Origin: Flaviaestuariibacter flavus
GTDB taxonomy: Bacteria > Bacteroidota > Bacteroidia > Chitinophagales > Chitinophagaceae
Assembly (NCBI RefSeq): GCF_004337505.1
Contig: NZ_SJZI01000002.1
Location: 414,379-478,378, forward strand
Direction: 5' to 3'
Length of the DNA: 64,000 nucleotides
Positions 9,838-18,398 of the stretch are shown in pieces. The notes below the pieces were generated by a model, which was not told where the DNA came from, searched no databases, and saw only the letters and a program-made list of their open reading frames with translations. Each line of letters opens with the position of its first letter. Positions within the stretch are counted from its first letter, which is position 1. The translations under genes and the position numbers were made by a program.

Positions 9838-11670
9838 CTAAACAGACCCTCCGGCATCCTGTGCCAGCTGGCTCCGGTACATTTCGGCATAGATTCCTCC
9901 TGCCGCGAGCAGGCTATCGTGTGTGCCTTTTTCCGCCAGCCGACCGCTCTCCAGCACAACGATCTGGTCGAAGCCGGATAGGCTCAGCACCTTGTGAGTA
10001 ACCAGGATGGAGGTGCGCCCTTGCAGGTAGGTGCCGATGTGGTTGAGGATCTCCCGCTCCGTGCGGGTGTCCACGGCACTAAGACTGTCATCGAGCAGCA
10101 ATACCGGCGTTTCGCGCACAAGTGCCCGCGCGATGGACACACGCTGCTTCTGGCCACCACTGAGGGTCACGCCCCGCTCGCCCACCACCGTTTCGTAGCC
10201 AGCGGGGAAGCCGCTGATGTCGCGGTGCACGGCCGCCGCCGCTGCCGCCGCCTCGATCGCCTCCTGTCCTGCCCCATCGGCCCCGAAGGCAATGTTGCGG
10301 GCAATGGTATCGCTGAAGAGAAAGCCATCCTGCGGCACATAACTCACCTGCCCACGCAGGCTTTCCAGGCGGATCCTGCGGATGTCGGAGCCGTCGAGCA
10401 GCACGGTGCCCGCTGTCGGATCGTAAAGCCGCAGCAGGAGCTGCACGAGTGTGCTCTTCCCCGATCCCGTGCGACCGACGACAGCTACTTTTTGTCCCGG
10501 AAGGATATCGAGTGTGAGATTGCTCAGGGCTCTGATGCCGGTGTTGGGGTAAACGAAGTCGACACCACGAAAGGAGATAGCACCGGAGATCGGCATGTCT
10601 TCCGCGTCGGGCGCGTCCCGCACCAGCGGAACCGCATGCAAGAACTCGTTGAGCCGCTTTTGCGAAGCCGCCGCACGCTGGATCATTGAGGCCGTCCAGC
10701 CGATGGCGCTCACCGGAAAGGTGAGCATATTGATATAGATCACGAACTCGACGATCGTTGCCAGGTCGATCATACCACGGATGACGGCGAGGCCGCCAAT
10801 CATGATTGTCAGCAGGGTGCTGATGCCGATAAACAGGGCCATCGATGGGAAATAGAGCGATTCGATCTTGGCGAGCGTGGTGGCATCGCGGCGGTATTTT
10901 TCGCTGTTGTCCTCGAAAGCGCCGAGCATGGCCCGTTCCTGTACGAAGGATTTGATCACCCGGATGCCGCTGTAAGACTGCTGCGCGTTGGTAGTGAGTG
11001 CCGCCAGCGTTGCCTGCAGTGCCTCGCTGCGACGGTGGATCACCGTATTTACCCGGTAGATGGTAAGCGCCAGCAGCGGCAACGGTGCGAGCACATACAG
11101 GGTCAGTTCCGGGCTCCGCTTCCACATAAAAAACACGGTCATGGCAATGAGCGCGGTGAGGTTGGTTAGGTACATAATGGCAGGGCCGGTAAACATCCGC
11201 ACGCGGCTCACATCCTCGGCCATGCGGCTCATCAGGTCGCCCACGCTGTGCGTTTTGTAAAAGCCGGCATCAAGGCGCTGGTAGTGAGCGTATACCTCGT
11301 TCTTCTGGTCGTACTCGATGTGACGGCTCATCACGATGATGGTCTGCCGCATAAAAAACATGAACAGCCCGCGCAGCAGGGCCAGTGCCAGGATGGTGAT
11401 GCCGGCCAGGGTCACAGCCCCTGAAACCGTAAACCGCGCTCCTTCCACATAGCGGATAAAGCGCATCACCAGAACATCGTAGCCGGCGCCGGCGGCAACC
11501 TTATGTGCCGCCTTGTGGCCGAGCGCCGACTGAACATACTCGATGATGAAACCGGTGACCTGGGGCGCCAGCACACCGAAGTAGTTGGAGATAAGAATAA
11601 AGAAAATGCCGGCGGCGAGGCGCAGGCGGTATTTATAAAAATATTTTCCGAGGTGCCTGAGGTGCTTCAC
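9838..11670 (-). CDS. ABC exporter, fused membrane and ATPase domains (MsbA-like)
   Basis: 610 residues with six predicted membrane spans in the first 310 or so residues and an ABC ATPase at about 345-600. Walker A is VVGRTGSGKST, the signature is LSGGQKQR, Walker B is VLLLDDSLSAVD and the switch histidine is in ILVTHK. This is a type IV ABC half-exporter that would act as a homodimer in the inner membrane; lipid, drug or peptide substrates are all possible. The start is GTG at 11670; a TACCTTTG -7 box lies just upstream. It sits downstream of the polysaccharide locus, but a link is only positional. Confidence 0.88.
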   Translation of the reverse strand: MKHLRHLGKYFYKYRLRLAAGIFFILISNYFGVLAPQVTGFIIEYVQSALGHKAAHKVAAGAGYDVLVMRFIRYVEGARFTVSGAVTLAGITILALALLRGLFMFFMRQTIIVMSRHIEYDQKNEVYAHYQRLDAGFYKTHSVGDLMSRMAEDVSRVRMFTGPAIMYLTNLTALIAMTVFFMWKRSPELTLYVLAPLPLLALTIYRVNTVIHRRSEALQATLAALTTNAQQSYSGIRVIKSFVQERAMLGAFEDNSEKYRRDATTLAKIESLYFPSMALFIGISTLLTIMIGGLAVIRGMIDLATIVEFVIYINMLTFPVSAIGWTASMIQRAAASQKRLNEFLHAVPLVRDAPDAEDMPISGAISFRGVDFVYPNTGIRALSNLTLDILPGQKVAVVGRTGSGKSTLVQLLLRLYDPTAGTVLLDGSDIRRIRLESLRGQVSYVPQDGFLFSDTIARNIAFGADGAGQEAIEAAAAAAAVHRDISGFPAGYETVVGERGVTLSGGQKQRVSIARALVRETPVLLLDDSLSAVDTRTEREILNHIGTYLQGRTSILVTHKVLSLSGFDQIVVLESGRLAEKGTHDSLLAAGGIYAEMYRSQLAQDAGGSV

Positions 11671-11684
11671 AAAAGGGGTTTGCG

Positions 11685-11692
11685 CAAAGGTA
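11685..11692 (-). promoter_or_regulatory. -7 promoter box of the ABC exporter gene
   Basis: The minus strand reads TACCTTTG, a TAnnTTTG match ending 14 nt before the GTG start at 11670. The expected -33 region falls inside the octamer array 11702-11749 and contains no TTTG. Confidence 0.5.
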
Positions 11693-11701
11693 AGCGCGGG
11701 A

Positions 11702-11749
11702 TAATGTGCTGATGGAGTTATGTGCTAATGGGATGACGTGGTTATGAGC
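11702..11749. repeat. octamer array (six units, TNATGNGN)
   Basis: Six back-to-back 8-mers: TAATGTGC, TGATGGAG, TTATGTGC, TAATGGGA, TGACGTGG, TTATGAGC. The 8-base phase is kept throughout, with conserved T at position 1 and A-T/C-G at 3-5. The array lies 9 nt upstream of the ABC exporter -7 box. It belongs to a family of short-period arrays found at several places in the window. Confidence 0.7.
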
Positions 11750-11776
11750 CAGATTCAGCCCCGGTCTACCCATAGT

Positions 11777-13162
11777 TCAATAGGCGTTTTTCTCGCCGCG
11801 GATGATATTGTAGACCGTGAGGAAGATGATTTTGATGTCGAGCCAGAAATTCCAGTGCTCCATATACCAGATATCGTGCTCGATACGGCCCTGCACATCG
11901 CGCAGCTCTTTGGTCTCGCCCCGGTAGCCGTTCACCTGCGCCCACCCGGTGATGCCCGGCTTTAGGAAGTGCCGGATCATGTATTTATTGATCACCTGGC
12001 GGTAGGTGTCGTTCATCTTCAGCGGGTGCGGTCTTGGCCCGCAGATGCTCATGTCGCCCAAAAGCACGTTGAAGAACTGGGGCAGCTCGTCGAGGCTGGT
12101 TTTGCGGATAAAGCGGCCGACGCGGGTGACCCGGTCATCATCCTTGGTGGCCTGCTTGTATTCGGCATCTTTCTCGGCCACTTTCATCGAGCGGAACTTG
12201 AAAACCTTGATGATCCTCTTATCGCGGCCGAGGCGGTTCTGGGTAAAGAAGATCGGGCCTTTGCTGTCGAGCCGGATCACAAGCGCGATCAGGGGCACCA
12301 GCCAGCTTAGCAGGAAAACGATCACCAGCAGGCTGAAGACGATATCGAAGGCGCGCTTCTTGATTTTATTGCCGAGTTCGGTGAGCGGCTCATGCCGCAG
12401 GGAAAGCACCGGCACGTCGTCGATAAACTCCACGTGCATATTGCGGTTGATGAACAGGTTGTAGTCGAGCACGAAGCGCACGCGGATAAAGTTGTCCTCG
12501 GCCACCTCGGCCAGCTCGTAGAGGTATTGATTGTCGCGCGGCAGCAAGGTCGAATAGATCTCCGATACCTCGTTGGCGATCGCATAGTCGAGGCACTCCT
12601 TGAGGTTGCCCAGTATCGGGTACATCGACAGCTCCTGCACCCGGTTGTAGTCTTCGAAATAGCCCAGTATCGACACATGCTGCTCTTCTTCGGGAAGCAT
12701 GCTGGCGATGCGTTTGCCGATATCATTGTAGCCAAGAATCACCACCTTGCGAACAAGGCGCTCCTCAAAATCCACAAAACGGAACAACCAGGTATACAGC
12801 AGCCGGGTGATGAGCAGGATGCCGCCGAAACCAAAAAGAAAGGAGGTAATAAAGGGGCGGAACAGTTCGTCGCTGGTTACAAACATATACAGTATCGTCA
12901 CCTGGAGAAAAAGAAACCAGGCCTTGGCGGTGCTCCGCAGGAAAAGCTCGCCCCGAAAAAGATTGGCGCGCTTATAAAGCGAGAATGCGCCGCTGCACAG
13001 CATCCAGGCCACGTTGAGTAATAAGAAAAGGAGCAGGTAACCCCGGCTTTGCGTATTGGTCCTTTCGTCGGAAAACTGGTATAGAACATAGGCCACGTTC
13101 AGCGCCGTCAGGTCGAGAAACGCAAACAAGAGCTGAAAGGCGCTGAGATGTCTTTTACTCAT
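11777..13162 (-). CDS. undecaprenyl-phosphate sugar phosphotransferase (WcaJ-like, initiating transferase)
   Basis: 461 residues. Several N-terminal membrane helices (1-110) lead to a Rossmann-like CoA-binding domain (about 140-245), one more membrane helix (IVFSLLVIVFLLSWLVPLI) and a C-terminal bacterial sugar-transferase domain (about 270-455). That domain carries FTQNRLGRDKRIIKVFKFRS, RKTSLDELPQFFNVL and GDMSICGPRP. The family loads the first sugar-1-phosphate onto undecaprenyl phosphate to start exopolysaccharide or capsule repeat-unit synthesis. It is on the same strand as the glycosyltransferase cluster but separated from it by a plus-strand lipoprotein gene, so it is probably transcribed on its own. 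Confidence 0.92.
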   Translation of the reverse strand: MSKRHLSAFQLLFAFLDLTALNVAYVLYQFSDERTNTQSRGYLLLFLLLNVAWMLCSGAFSLYKRANLFRGELFLRSTAKAWFLFLQVTILYMFVTSDELFRPFITSFLFGFGGILLITRLLYTWLFRFVDFEERLVRKVVILGYNDIGKRIASMLPEEEQHVSILGYFEDYNRVQELSMYPILGNLKECLDYAIANEVSEIYSTLLPRDNQYLYELAEVAEDNFIRVRFVLDYNLFINRNMHVEFIDDVPVLSLRHEPLTELGNKIKKRAFDIVFSLLVIVFLLSWLVPLIALVIRLDSKGPIFFTQNRLGRDKRIIKVFKFRSMKVAEKDAEYKQATKDDDRVTRVGRFIRKTSLDELPQFFNVLLGDMSICGPRPHPLKMNDTYRQVINKYMIRHFLKPGITGWAQVNGYRGETKELRDVQGRIEHDIWYMEHWNFWLDIKIIFLTVYNIIRGEKNAY

Positions 13163-13207
13163 AAATGGTGACGGTTAGGCGTGGCATCGCTATTGCAATT
13201 CAGTTAC

Positions 13208-13229
13208 ACAGGTAGCACCTGCTACCTGT
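13208..13229. promoter_or_regulatory. perfect 9-bp inverted repeat between divergent genes
   Basis: ACAGGTAGC-ACCT-GCTACCTGT, a perfect 9-bp dyad with a 4-nt centre, lies 46 nt upstream of both the WcaJ-like gene (minus) and the lipoprotein gene (plus). Because both genes read away from it, a terminator makes little sense and an operator is more likely. Confidence 0.5.
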
Positions 13230-13275
13230 AATTTTCATGCCGCCCGGCATATTCCTAACCGTCATAACCTGAAAC

Positions 13276-13953
13276 ATGAACAACGCCAACCTTCGCCAGC
13301 TTTTGGGTATTGCCCTGCTCCTGGCTCTCGTAGCTTCCTGCGGAAAAAAATCAAGTGACACCGAAGAACCCGTAACCCCGCCGGCCGCCGACTCGGCAAC
13401 GGTACGCTACCAGGTAACCTCCAGTAACCGAAGCAGCGGACTGGTCAATTGGACCACGGTCAAGGGCGCGGGCAAGCAGGTCGCCTTCAAAGGCAACGGC
13501 ACCACCCGTATCGAAGTGTACAAGTTCAATTTTATGCCTTCCAGCTTCGATTCGCCTGCCTTCGAGCTGATCACCGTCCGCGTACCGGCCGGCACCTATA
13601 CCGACGCCGAATTCAATTACCAGATGATCCCATCGCGCGACCCCGCACTGCAGCTGATCGGCACCTACACCACCGGCGGTGTGAGCACGCCGGTACGGGT
13701 AAATATTGACCAGTTTGCCGAAATCGCGACAAAATTACCCTCGGTAACCCTGGCGGGCGGCAAAACCTACAATGCACTCATCACCCTCGACCTGGCAGCC
13801 ATCATGAACGGCGTCACGGCAGCGAATCTCAACAATGCAGCCCGCACGAACGGCGAGATCGTAATAGCCTATTATTCCAATGTATCGATGCTGCAAACGA
13901 TCATCAACAACATCAACAACGTTGTGCACCACCAGGTAACCCTGGGCGAATAA
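13276..13953 (+). CDS. lipoprotein of unknown function
   Basis: 225 residues with a type II signal peptide. The hydrophobic stretch LLGIALLLALVASC places the lipobox cysteine at about residue 22, followed by a KKSSDTEEPVTPPAADS linker. The mature part looks beta-rich (TTRIEVYKFNF, ITVRVPAGTYTDAEF, VTLAGGKTYNALITLDL) and ends with repeated asparagines. No family recognised. It is divergent from the WcaJ-like gene and ends at a hairpin shared with the convergent polysaccharide operon, so it is monocistronic. It is probably anchored in the outer membrane. Confidence 0.72.
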   Translation: MNNANLRQLLGIALLLALVASCGKKSSDTEEPVTPPAADSATVRYQVTSSNRSSGLVNWTTVKGAGKQVAFKGNGTTRIEVYKFNFMPSSFDSPAFELITVRVPAGTYTDAEFNYQMIPSRDPALQLIGTYTTGGVSTPVRVNIDQFAEIATKLPSVTLAGGKTYNALITLDLAAIMNGVTAANLNNAARTNGEIVIAYYSNVSMLQTIINNINNVVHHQVTLGE

Positions 13954-13972
13954 TCAACGCAACAGCACTACG

Positions 13973-14004
13973 AAGAAGCCCCTTGCTATGCATGGGGCTT
14001 TTCT
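13973..14004. terminator. bidirectional hairpin terminator
   Basis: AAGCCCC and GGGGCTT flank an 11-nt loop, followed by TTCTATTT on the plus strand and TTCTTCG on the minus strand. It sits between the lipoprotein gene and the end of the convergent polysaccharide operon and could serve both. Confidence 0.65.
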
Positions 14005-14491
14005 ATTTACCGATGAATTCGGACAAGGACTCGAGCAGGCCGGGCGATGCATGCGGCGCAATTGGCGCGGCGGGCGGCAACCGGCCCTGCAGGAAGGCCT
14101 CCAGGTGAGCACGCAGCTGCGGCCCGTCTTCGGCTACATGGAGGTAACCCTGCTTTTCGAAGGCCCGCGCTGTGGCCACCTGGTGGTCGTCGCGGGTTTC
14201 GTGCAGGCGGCCAAGACGGGGAAAGACGATCAGCGGTTTTTGCAGCTCCAGTACATTGAGGATGGTTCCGATACCAGCGTGGGCGATTACCAGGTCCGCT
14301 TCCTCCAGGTGCTTCTTAAAGGCCACCGGCGGGATGAAAGACAGCACCTCGATGTGCCTGCCCCGGAAGCTGTCGCTTCCGGTGGTCTGCGCCAGGAAGC
14401 GCAGCGCAGGAAACTCCGGGGCCAGCTCGTCAACAAGATGGTGCAGCCGGGAAAACGGCTCCTGGCTGCCGATGGTGACAAAAACATTCAT
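14003..14491 (-). CDS. glycosyltransferase subunit, GT28 C-terminal type (Alg13/PssE-like)
   Basis: 162 residues corresponding to the nucleotide-sugar-binding half of a GT28 enzyme: MNVFVTIGSQEPFSRLHHLV at the N-terminus and LVIAHAGIGTILNVLELQKP with the glycine-rich donor-binding loop. In Alg13/Alg14 and PssE/PssD systems this half needs a membrane partner, and the upstream gene supplies exactly that (overlap 4 nt, ATGA-type coupling). Together they are predicted to add a sugar to a lipid-linked intermediate. It is the last gene of the polysaccharide operon. Confidence 0.85.
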   Translation of the reverse strand: MNVFVTIGSQEPFSRLHHLVDELAPEFPALRFLAQTTGSDSFRGRHIEVLSFIPPVAFKKHLEEADLVIAHAGIGTILNVLELQKPLIVFPRLGRLHETRDDHQVATARAFEKQGYLHVAEDGPQLRAHLEAFLQGRLPPAAPIAPHASPGLLESLSEFIGK

Positions 14492-14928
14492 AACACAGCT
14501 CCTTTATAAAGCACCCGATCATTGGCAAGGTGCGGCCACTGGGTGTATACCCGATCGCAAAAACGCAGCGCGATCTTTCCGCTCAGGGAGATCCGCTCGG
14601 CATGGCAGATACTTTCGATCCAAATCGTACGGGCTCCCAGCAGCTTACCGGCAAGCAGGCCCAGCACGCCCGGGGCGGCGCCCGTAGAGATCACCACCTT
14701 GGGCCGGATTTTCCGGATGACCCCGGCGATCCGCAGAAATACGGGTAGCACCAGCCACTTCTTCCAACGGCTTACCTCCGGCACCAGGTGGAAGGGGTGC
14801 CCCTTTACCGTTTCTGCAAAACCGGCGTTGGTAGAACAAAAAACAACCTCATGCTGCTCCAGCAGCGGGCGCAGGCGCACCAGCTCAATCCAGTGCCCGC
14901 CACCCGATGCGATGGCTACTATTTTCAT
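14488..14928 (-). CDS. glycosyltransferase partner subunit (Alg14/PssD-like)
   Basis: 146 residues. The glycine-rich N-terminus KIVAIASGGGHWIELVRLRP, the hydrophobic stretch LVLPVFLRIAGVI and VVISTGAAPGVLGLLAGKL match the acceptor-binding, membrane-associated half of split GT28 transferases. The start overlaps the end of the upstream WecG-like gene by 44 nt and its stop overlaps the Alg13-like start by 4 nt. That argues for coupled translation and a one-to-one complex. Confidence 0.85.
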   Translation of the reverse strand: MKIVAIASGGGHWIELVRLRPLLEQHEVVFCSTNAGFAETVKGHPFHLVPEVSRWKKWLVLPVFLRIAGVIRKIRPKVVISTGAAPGVLGLLAGKLLGARTIWIESICHAERISLSGKIALRFCDRVYTQWPHLANDRVLYKGAVL

Positions 14929-15697
14929 GTACTTGGAGTTTAGGGTCAGATAAAAAGAGGGGAATCATCCTGCCGCGCATGCAAACAGCCCGGGCAAGAA
15001 ATAACATGTTCCCTACCAGGTAGCGGCGATACATCCGGCGCGGCTCCTGCAGGAGGCGAAAAACCCATTCAAGGCTGCCACGCCGCATCCAAAGCGGCGC
15101 GCGTTTTACTTTCTCACCCATAAAATCAATACAGGCGCCGCCGTTGATCACCAGGAGCGGCTTTGTATAGTGCGTCCGGATCATCGCCGAAACAAATTCC
15201 TGCTTGGGCATTCCCATGCCCAGCAGCACTACGTCCGGAGCGGCCGGTTCAAGCGCATCCAGGTAGTCTTCCGGCTTCCGGAACCCGTCCATCATCAGCA
15301 CGATTTCGTGCCCTTCTCCACGAAGTCGGTCGGCCGCCTTGCCCAGGTAGGGCTCTGTTGTACCCAGCAACGCAATGCGCCGCGGGCCACCGGTACGAAG
15401 AAGGAAGGGGATGAAGTCGGTGCCGCAGAAATTGAAGCCGGGATCGATATTCAGGATGCGATACAGCGTCGACACCCCGACGCCGTCGCGCAGCAGCACA
15501 TCCGACTCCAGCAAAGCCGCGATAAAACCAGGCTCTGAATAGCAAAGGTTGACGGCATGGGCATTCACAAAGGAGAGAACGATCGGAATGGTACAGCCTT
15601 CGAGATGTGCGTTGATGTAATCCCGTGCCTTCGAAAACGAATCAAAGCGCGTGATCCTGTGGATCAGGCGGCAAACCTGGTCTTGAAGTGCTATCAT
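14885..15697 (-). CDS. WecG/TagA/CpsF-family glycosyltransferase (GT26)
   Basis: 270 residues. Family hallmarks are FVNAHAVNLCYSEPGF, LLRDGVGV, the LGMGMPKQEFV motif, VINGGACIDFMGEKVKRAP and RRGSLEWVFRLLQEPRR. GT26 enzymes transfer N-acetyl-mannosaminuronic acid, N-acetylmannosamine or glucose to undecaprenyl-linked acceptors at the membrane surface. Length is slightly above the usual 240-250 residues because of a C-terminal extension, whose DNA overlaps the next gene by 44 nt. Sugar specificity cannot be read from sequence. Confidence 0.9.
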   Translation of the reverse strand: MIALQDQVCRLIHRITRFDSFSKARDYINAHLEGCTIPIVLSFVNAHAVNLCYSEPGFIAALLESDVLLRDGVGVSTLYRILNIDPGFNFCGTDFIPFLLRTGGPRRIALLGTTEPYLGKAADRLRGEGHEIVLMMDGFRKPEDYLDALEPAAPDVVLLGMGMPKQEFVSAMIRTHYTKPLLVINGGACIDFMGEKVKRAPLWMRRGSLEWVFRLLQEPRRMYRRYLVGNMLFLARAVCMRGRMIPLFLSDPKLQVHENSSHRIGWRALD

Positions 15698-16830
15698 ACA
15701 ATGGGCGCATTTTGAACGACGGATAAGGGACGCTCACCCGCGCCGCTGCACTCCCGGAAAAGCCGGTGCACCTGTTGGATGCGGGCTTCCCAGGAATTGT
15801 TCCGGGCGAGCTCAATTCGCTTCAGCGCGCGTTCTTCACTATCCTCGCGGACCGCCTTCCGGCATTGATCCGCGAAAAGGTCATTGGTGCATTGATACAC
15901 GAGGCCTTCTTCAAACTTCCAGTTGCGCGTATTGGGCATCTCGGTAATGATCGGGGGCTTGCCCATGGCCAGGTAGAGCCACAACTTATTGGGCGTTGCG
16001 CCCTTGTTCAGCAGCCGCACATCATAAGGCGCGATACAGGCATCCACCTCCCCGAGGCACCGGTACAGCTCTTCCCCTGTTTTCGGTCCCAGCAGGCGGG
16101 CATTCGGGAAACGGGCGAGTCGCTTTTGATTCGCTTCGCTGGCCGGACCAATGAACCGGATCTCGAATTCCCCGAGCAGGCTCGCCAGCAACTCATAATC
16201 CAGGTTGTTATCGAGATAACCCACGAGCCCCAGCACCGATGGGCCCTTGCGATCGATCCGCGCCGTCTGCGGCCGGTGATCGATGAGCGGCGCTCCCAGC
16301 GGAACCACATGCGTGTTGGGGTTATAGCGCCGGATCTTTTCACCCATATACTCGGAGCTGACAATGCAAAGCTGCGCGCGGCTGGCAACGGCGCGCTCGG
16401 TGCGGGTGTGATATTGGTTGATGAAAAACGGGTTGAAATTCCCGAACCCGACATTATCATCCACGGCATAGAAAATCACATTATCGAAAAAGCGGTGGAT
16501 CGCCGGAGCCGTAAAGTCGAAGCAGAAAACCATATCGAAAGTAACCCCGAGGCCGCGGATGCCGCGCAGCAGCCAGTTATGGTAAGCTTCGTTGAGCCCG
16601 GGCGTCCGGTAACGAACCCGGTAGTCGATCCAGAAATAAGGGGTAATGACATAGAGATTCGGCGCGACCTGGCGTACCTCGATGCGTGGGCGGCCGGTGC
16701 GGTTCTTCTCGACGAAATAAACGTTTCCCTGCTTTACGAGTTCATGCGCTACCTGGTGGCGCGCCCGGGGCGGTTCGTCCCAGCTGGTAACAGTCGGATA
16801 GATCAGGTAATTCATGGCTGGCATCGTCAA
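15694..16830 (-). CDS. glycosyltransferase, GT4/GT1-like
   Basis: 378 residues. The C-terminal half shows a GT-B donor-binding signature (GPKTGEELYRCLGEVDACI, NKGATPNKLWLYLAMGKPPI), and the N-terminal half resembles TuaH-like polysaccharide glycosyltransferases. In-frame ATGs at 16830, 16824 and 16815 are all possible; the conserved part starts at MNYLIYP (16815). It overlaps the WecG-like gene by 4 nt, and the GT2 gene ends 7 nt upstream, so it belongs to the same operon. Confidence 0.82.
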   Translation of the reverse strand: MTMPAMNYLIYPTVTSWDEPPRARHQVAHELVKQGNVYFVEKNRTGRPRIEVRQVAPNLYVITPYFWIDYRVRYRTPGLNEAYHNWLLRGIRGLGVTFDMVFCFDFTAPAIHRFFDNVIFYAVDDNVGFGNFNPFFINQYHTRTERAVASRAQLCIVSSEYMGEKIRRYNPNTHVVPLGAPLIDHRPQTARIDRKGPSVLGLVGYLDNNLDYELLASLLGEFEIRFIGPASEANQKRLARFPNARLLGPKTGEELYRCLGEVDACIAPYDVRLLNKGATPNKLWLYLAMGKPPIITEMPNTRNWKFEEGLVYQCTNDLFADQCRKAVREDSEERALKRIELARNNSWEARIQQVHRLFRECSGAGERPLSVVQNAPIV

Positions 16831-16837
16831 TGGTTAT

Positions 16838-17701
16838 TTAGAGGTGAGCGGTAGCGGGCCGGTGTTGCCGGCGGCGGTTGCGGAGTGTATAAACAAACCC
16901 TTCCAGCCGCCCGCGGAATATGTTGTAGAACTCTCCCGATTTTTTCCGGTTCATGGCAACCACCATTTTCAGCAGCGGCGCTACCATTCCCCGGAAGATC
17001 ACATAGTAAGGAATATCGTATGCAGCATACACCATTCCCATGCCCCGCTGGCGGGCGCGGATTATGTGGTGGGCACGCGCCTGCACCGGGATGTAGTGAT
17101 GGTTGACCCGGATGCCGGCTTCATAATAAACCCGCATCCCGCGCTGGAGGGCGCGGAAGGTAAGCTCGCTGTCTTCGCCGCCGCCGATGAAGCGGCCGAT
17201 GCCCACATCTTCAAGAAAGCCGCCGAGGCTGCGGAAGGCTTCCGCCCGGTAAAACTGCACATACGTTACATAGCCCACAGACCGGAATGAAAACACTTCG
17301 TTGCGGGTGAGTGCCTGCGAGGTTTCAATACGCCCGGGAGCCTGCGCCCAGTTGATGATGAGCAGCTCTGTATCGCTGTTTTCCTCGAAATGCCGCTCCA
17401 CGGCCGCAAAGGCGCCGCGCTCGAACCAGCAGTCGTCATCGGGAAAACAGATGATCCCGAAGCGTGCCTGGGCGGCGCCGACGTTGCGGGCGCGCGACTG
17501 GTTGGCTTCGGTCAGCTTGATATGCTTCAGGGAAAGAACGGTGCTGTAGCTTTCAATCAACTCGTCGAGGAGACCGTCGCGGTTCTGGTCAACGATGATC
17601 AGCTCCAGGTCGGGAACGATGTTTTCGAGCACGGAATCAAAAAGGCGTTGCAGTTCATCTTTGCGCTGGTACGTTGCTACAACGGCAGAAATGCCTTTCA
17701 T
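16838..17701 (-). CDS. family 2 glycosyltransferase
   Basis: 287 residues with a GT-A fold. The N-terminal nucleotide-binding motif is SAVVATYQRKDELQRLF, the metal-binding DxD-type motif is FPDDDCWF and a catalytic acidic region is GGGEDSELTFRALQRG. There are no strong transmembrane helices; a basic C-terminus (RNRRRQHRP) may contact membrane lipids. It follows the polysaccharide deacetylase gene by 49 nt in the polysaccharide operon. Donor sugar unknown. Confidence 0.9.
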   Translation of the reverse strand: MKGISAVVATYQRKDELQRLFDSVLENIVPDLELIIVDQNRDGLLDELIESYSTVLSLKHIKLTEANQSRARNVGAAQARFGIICFPDDDCWFERGAFAAVERHFEENSDTELLIINWAQAPGRIETSQALTRNEVFSFRSVGYVTYVQFYRAEAFRSLGGFLEDVGIGRFIGGGEDSELTFRALQRGMRVYYEAGIRVNHHYIPVQARAHHIIRARQRGMGMVYAAYDIPYYVIFRGMVAPLLKMVVAMNRKKSGEFYNIFRGRLEGFVYTLRNRRRQHRPATAHL

Positions 17702-17750
17702 AGACGGTTTATTTAGGGCTTAGGGTTTCTTACGTCAGGGGTGCTGTGCA

Positions 17751-18392
17751 TTAACGACACAAATACTGCTCCGAAAGCGCGGCAAAGCGGTATCCGCGTG
17801 CCGAAAAATCTGAAAGAATGCGGGGCAACGCGGAGCGCAGGTTGGAGGCTGCCGCATCGTTGTCGTGAAACACAATGATCGCACCCGGCTCCGCATGGCC
17901 GGCCACGTTGGTGTAGCACCGCTCCGGGGTTGTGTCGGGGTCGAAATCACCGCTGAGGATACTCCACATCACCACTTGTAGCCCCAGCGGCTTTGCGCGG
18001 AGGCGGCGCACCTGGAAGGGCGTAACATGTCCATGCGGCGGGCGAAAAAGGCGCGAAGCGATCTTTCCCCGCGCCTTTTGAACATCGGCGTAGTAACAGC
18101 TGTTGTTGGTGCGCCACCCGTCGAGGTGCTGCCAGGTATGGTTGCCAACGGCATGCCCCTCCGTTAGGATCCTGTTGTAGATCTGCGGGTAACGGGCTAC
18201 ATTTTCGCCGATGCAAAAGAAGGTTGCCTGTGCGTCATACCGGCGCAGCTCGTCGAGTACGAAGGGTGTAAGCTCCGGGTGCGGGCCGTCATCGAACGTA
18301 AGAAACAGCAACCGTTCCCTTGTCGCTACCTGCCAGGTGCAACGTCCATAGAGTTTTCTTACCCACCAGGGCTTTTTTACGAGGTAATTCAT
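17751..18392 (-). CDS. polysaccharide deacetylase (CE4 / NodB domain)
   Basis: 213 residues. CE4 motifs are intact: TFDDGPH (catalytic base and metal aspartate), GNHTWQH (metal histidines), RPPHGH and IIVFHDND. No cleavable signal peptide is obvious, so the site of action is unclear. The enzyme would remove N-acetyl groups from the locus polysaccharide or from peptidoglycan; its position between the polymerase and a GT2 gene favours the former. Length is typical of single-domain CE4 enzymes. Confidence 0.9.
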   Translation of the reverse strand: MNYLVKKPWWVRKLYGRCTWQVATRERLLFLTFDDGPHPELTPFVLDELRRYDAQATFFCIGENVARYPQIYNRILTEGHAVGNHTWQHLDGWRTNNSCYYADVQKARGKIASRLFRPPHGHVTPFQVRRLRAKPLGLQVVMWSILSGDFDPDTTPERCYTNVAGHAEPGAIIVFHDNDAAASNLRSALPRILSDFSARGYRFAALSEQYLCR

Positions 18393-18398
18393 CGTTGA

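Noticed and set aside
13208-13229. The 9-bp dyad as a transcription terminator
   Set aside because: Both neighbours are transcribed away from it, so there is no transcript to terminate, and the T-tract is short.
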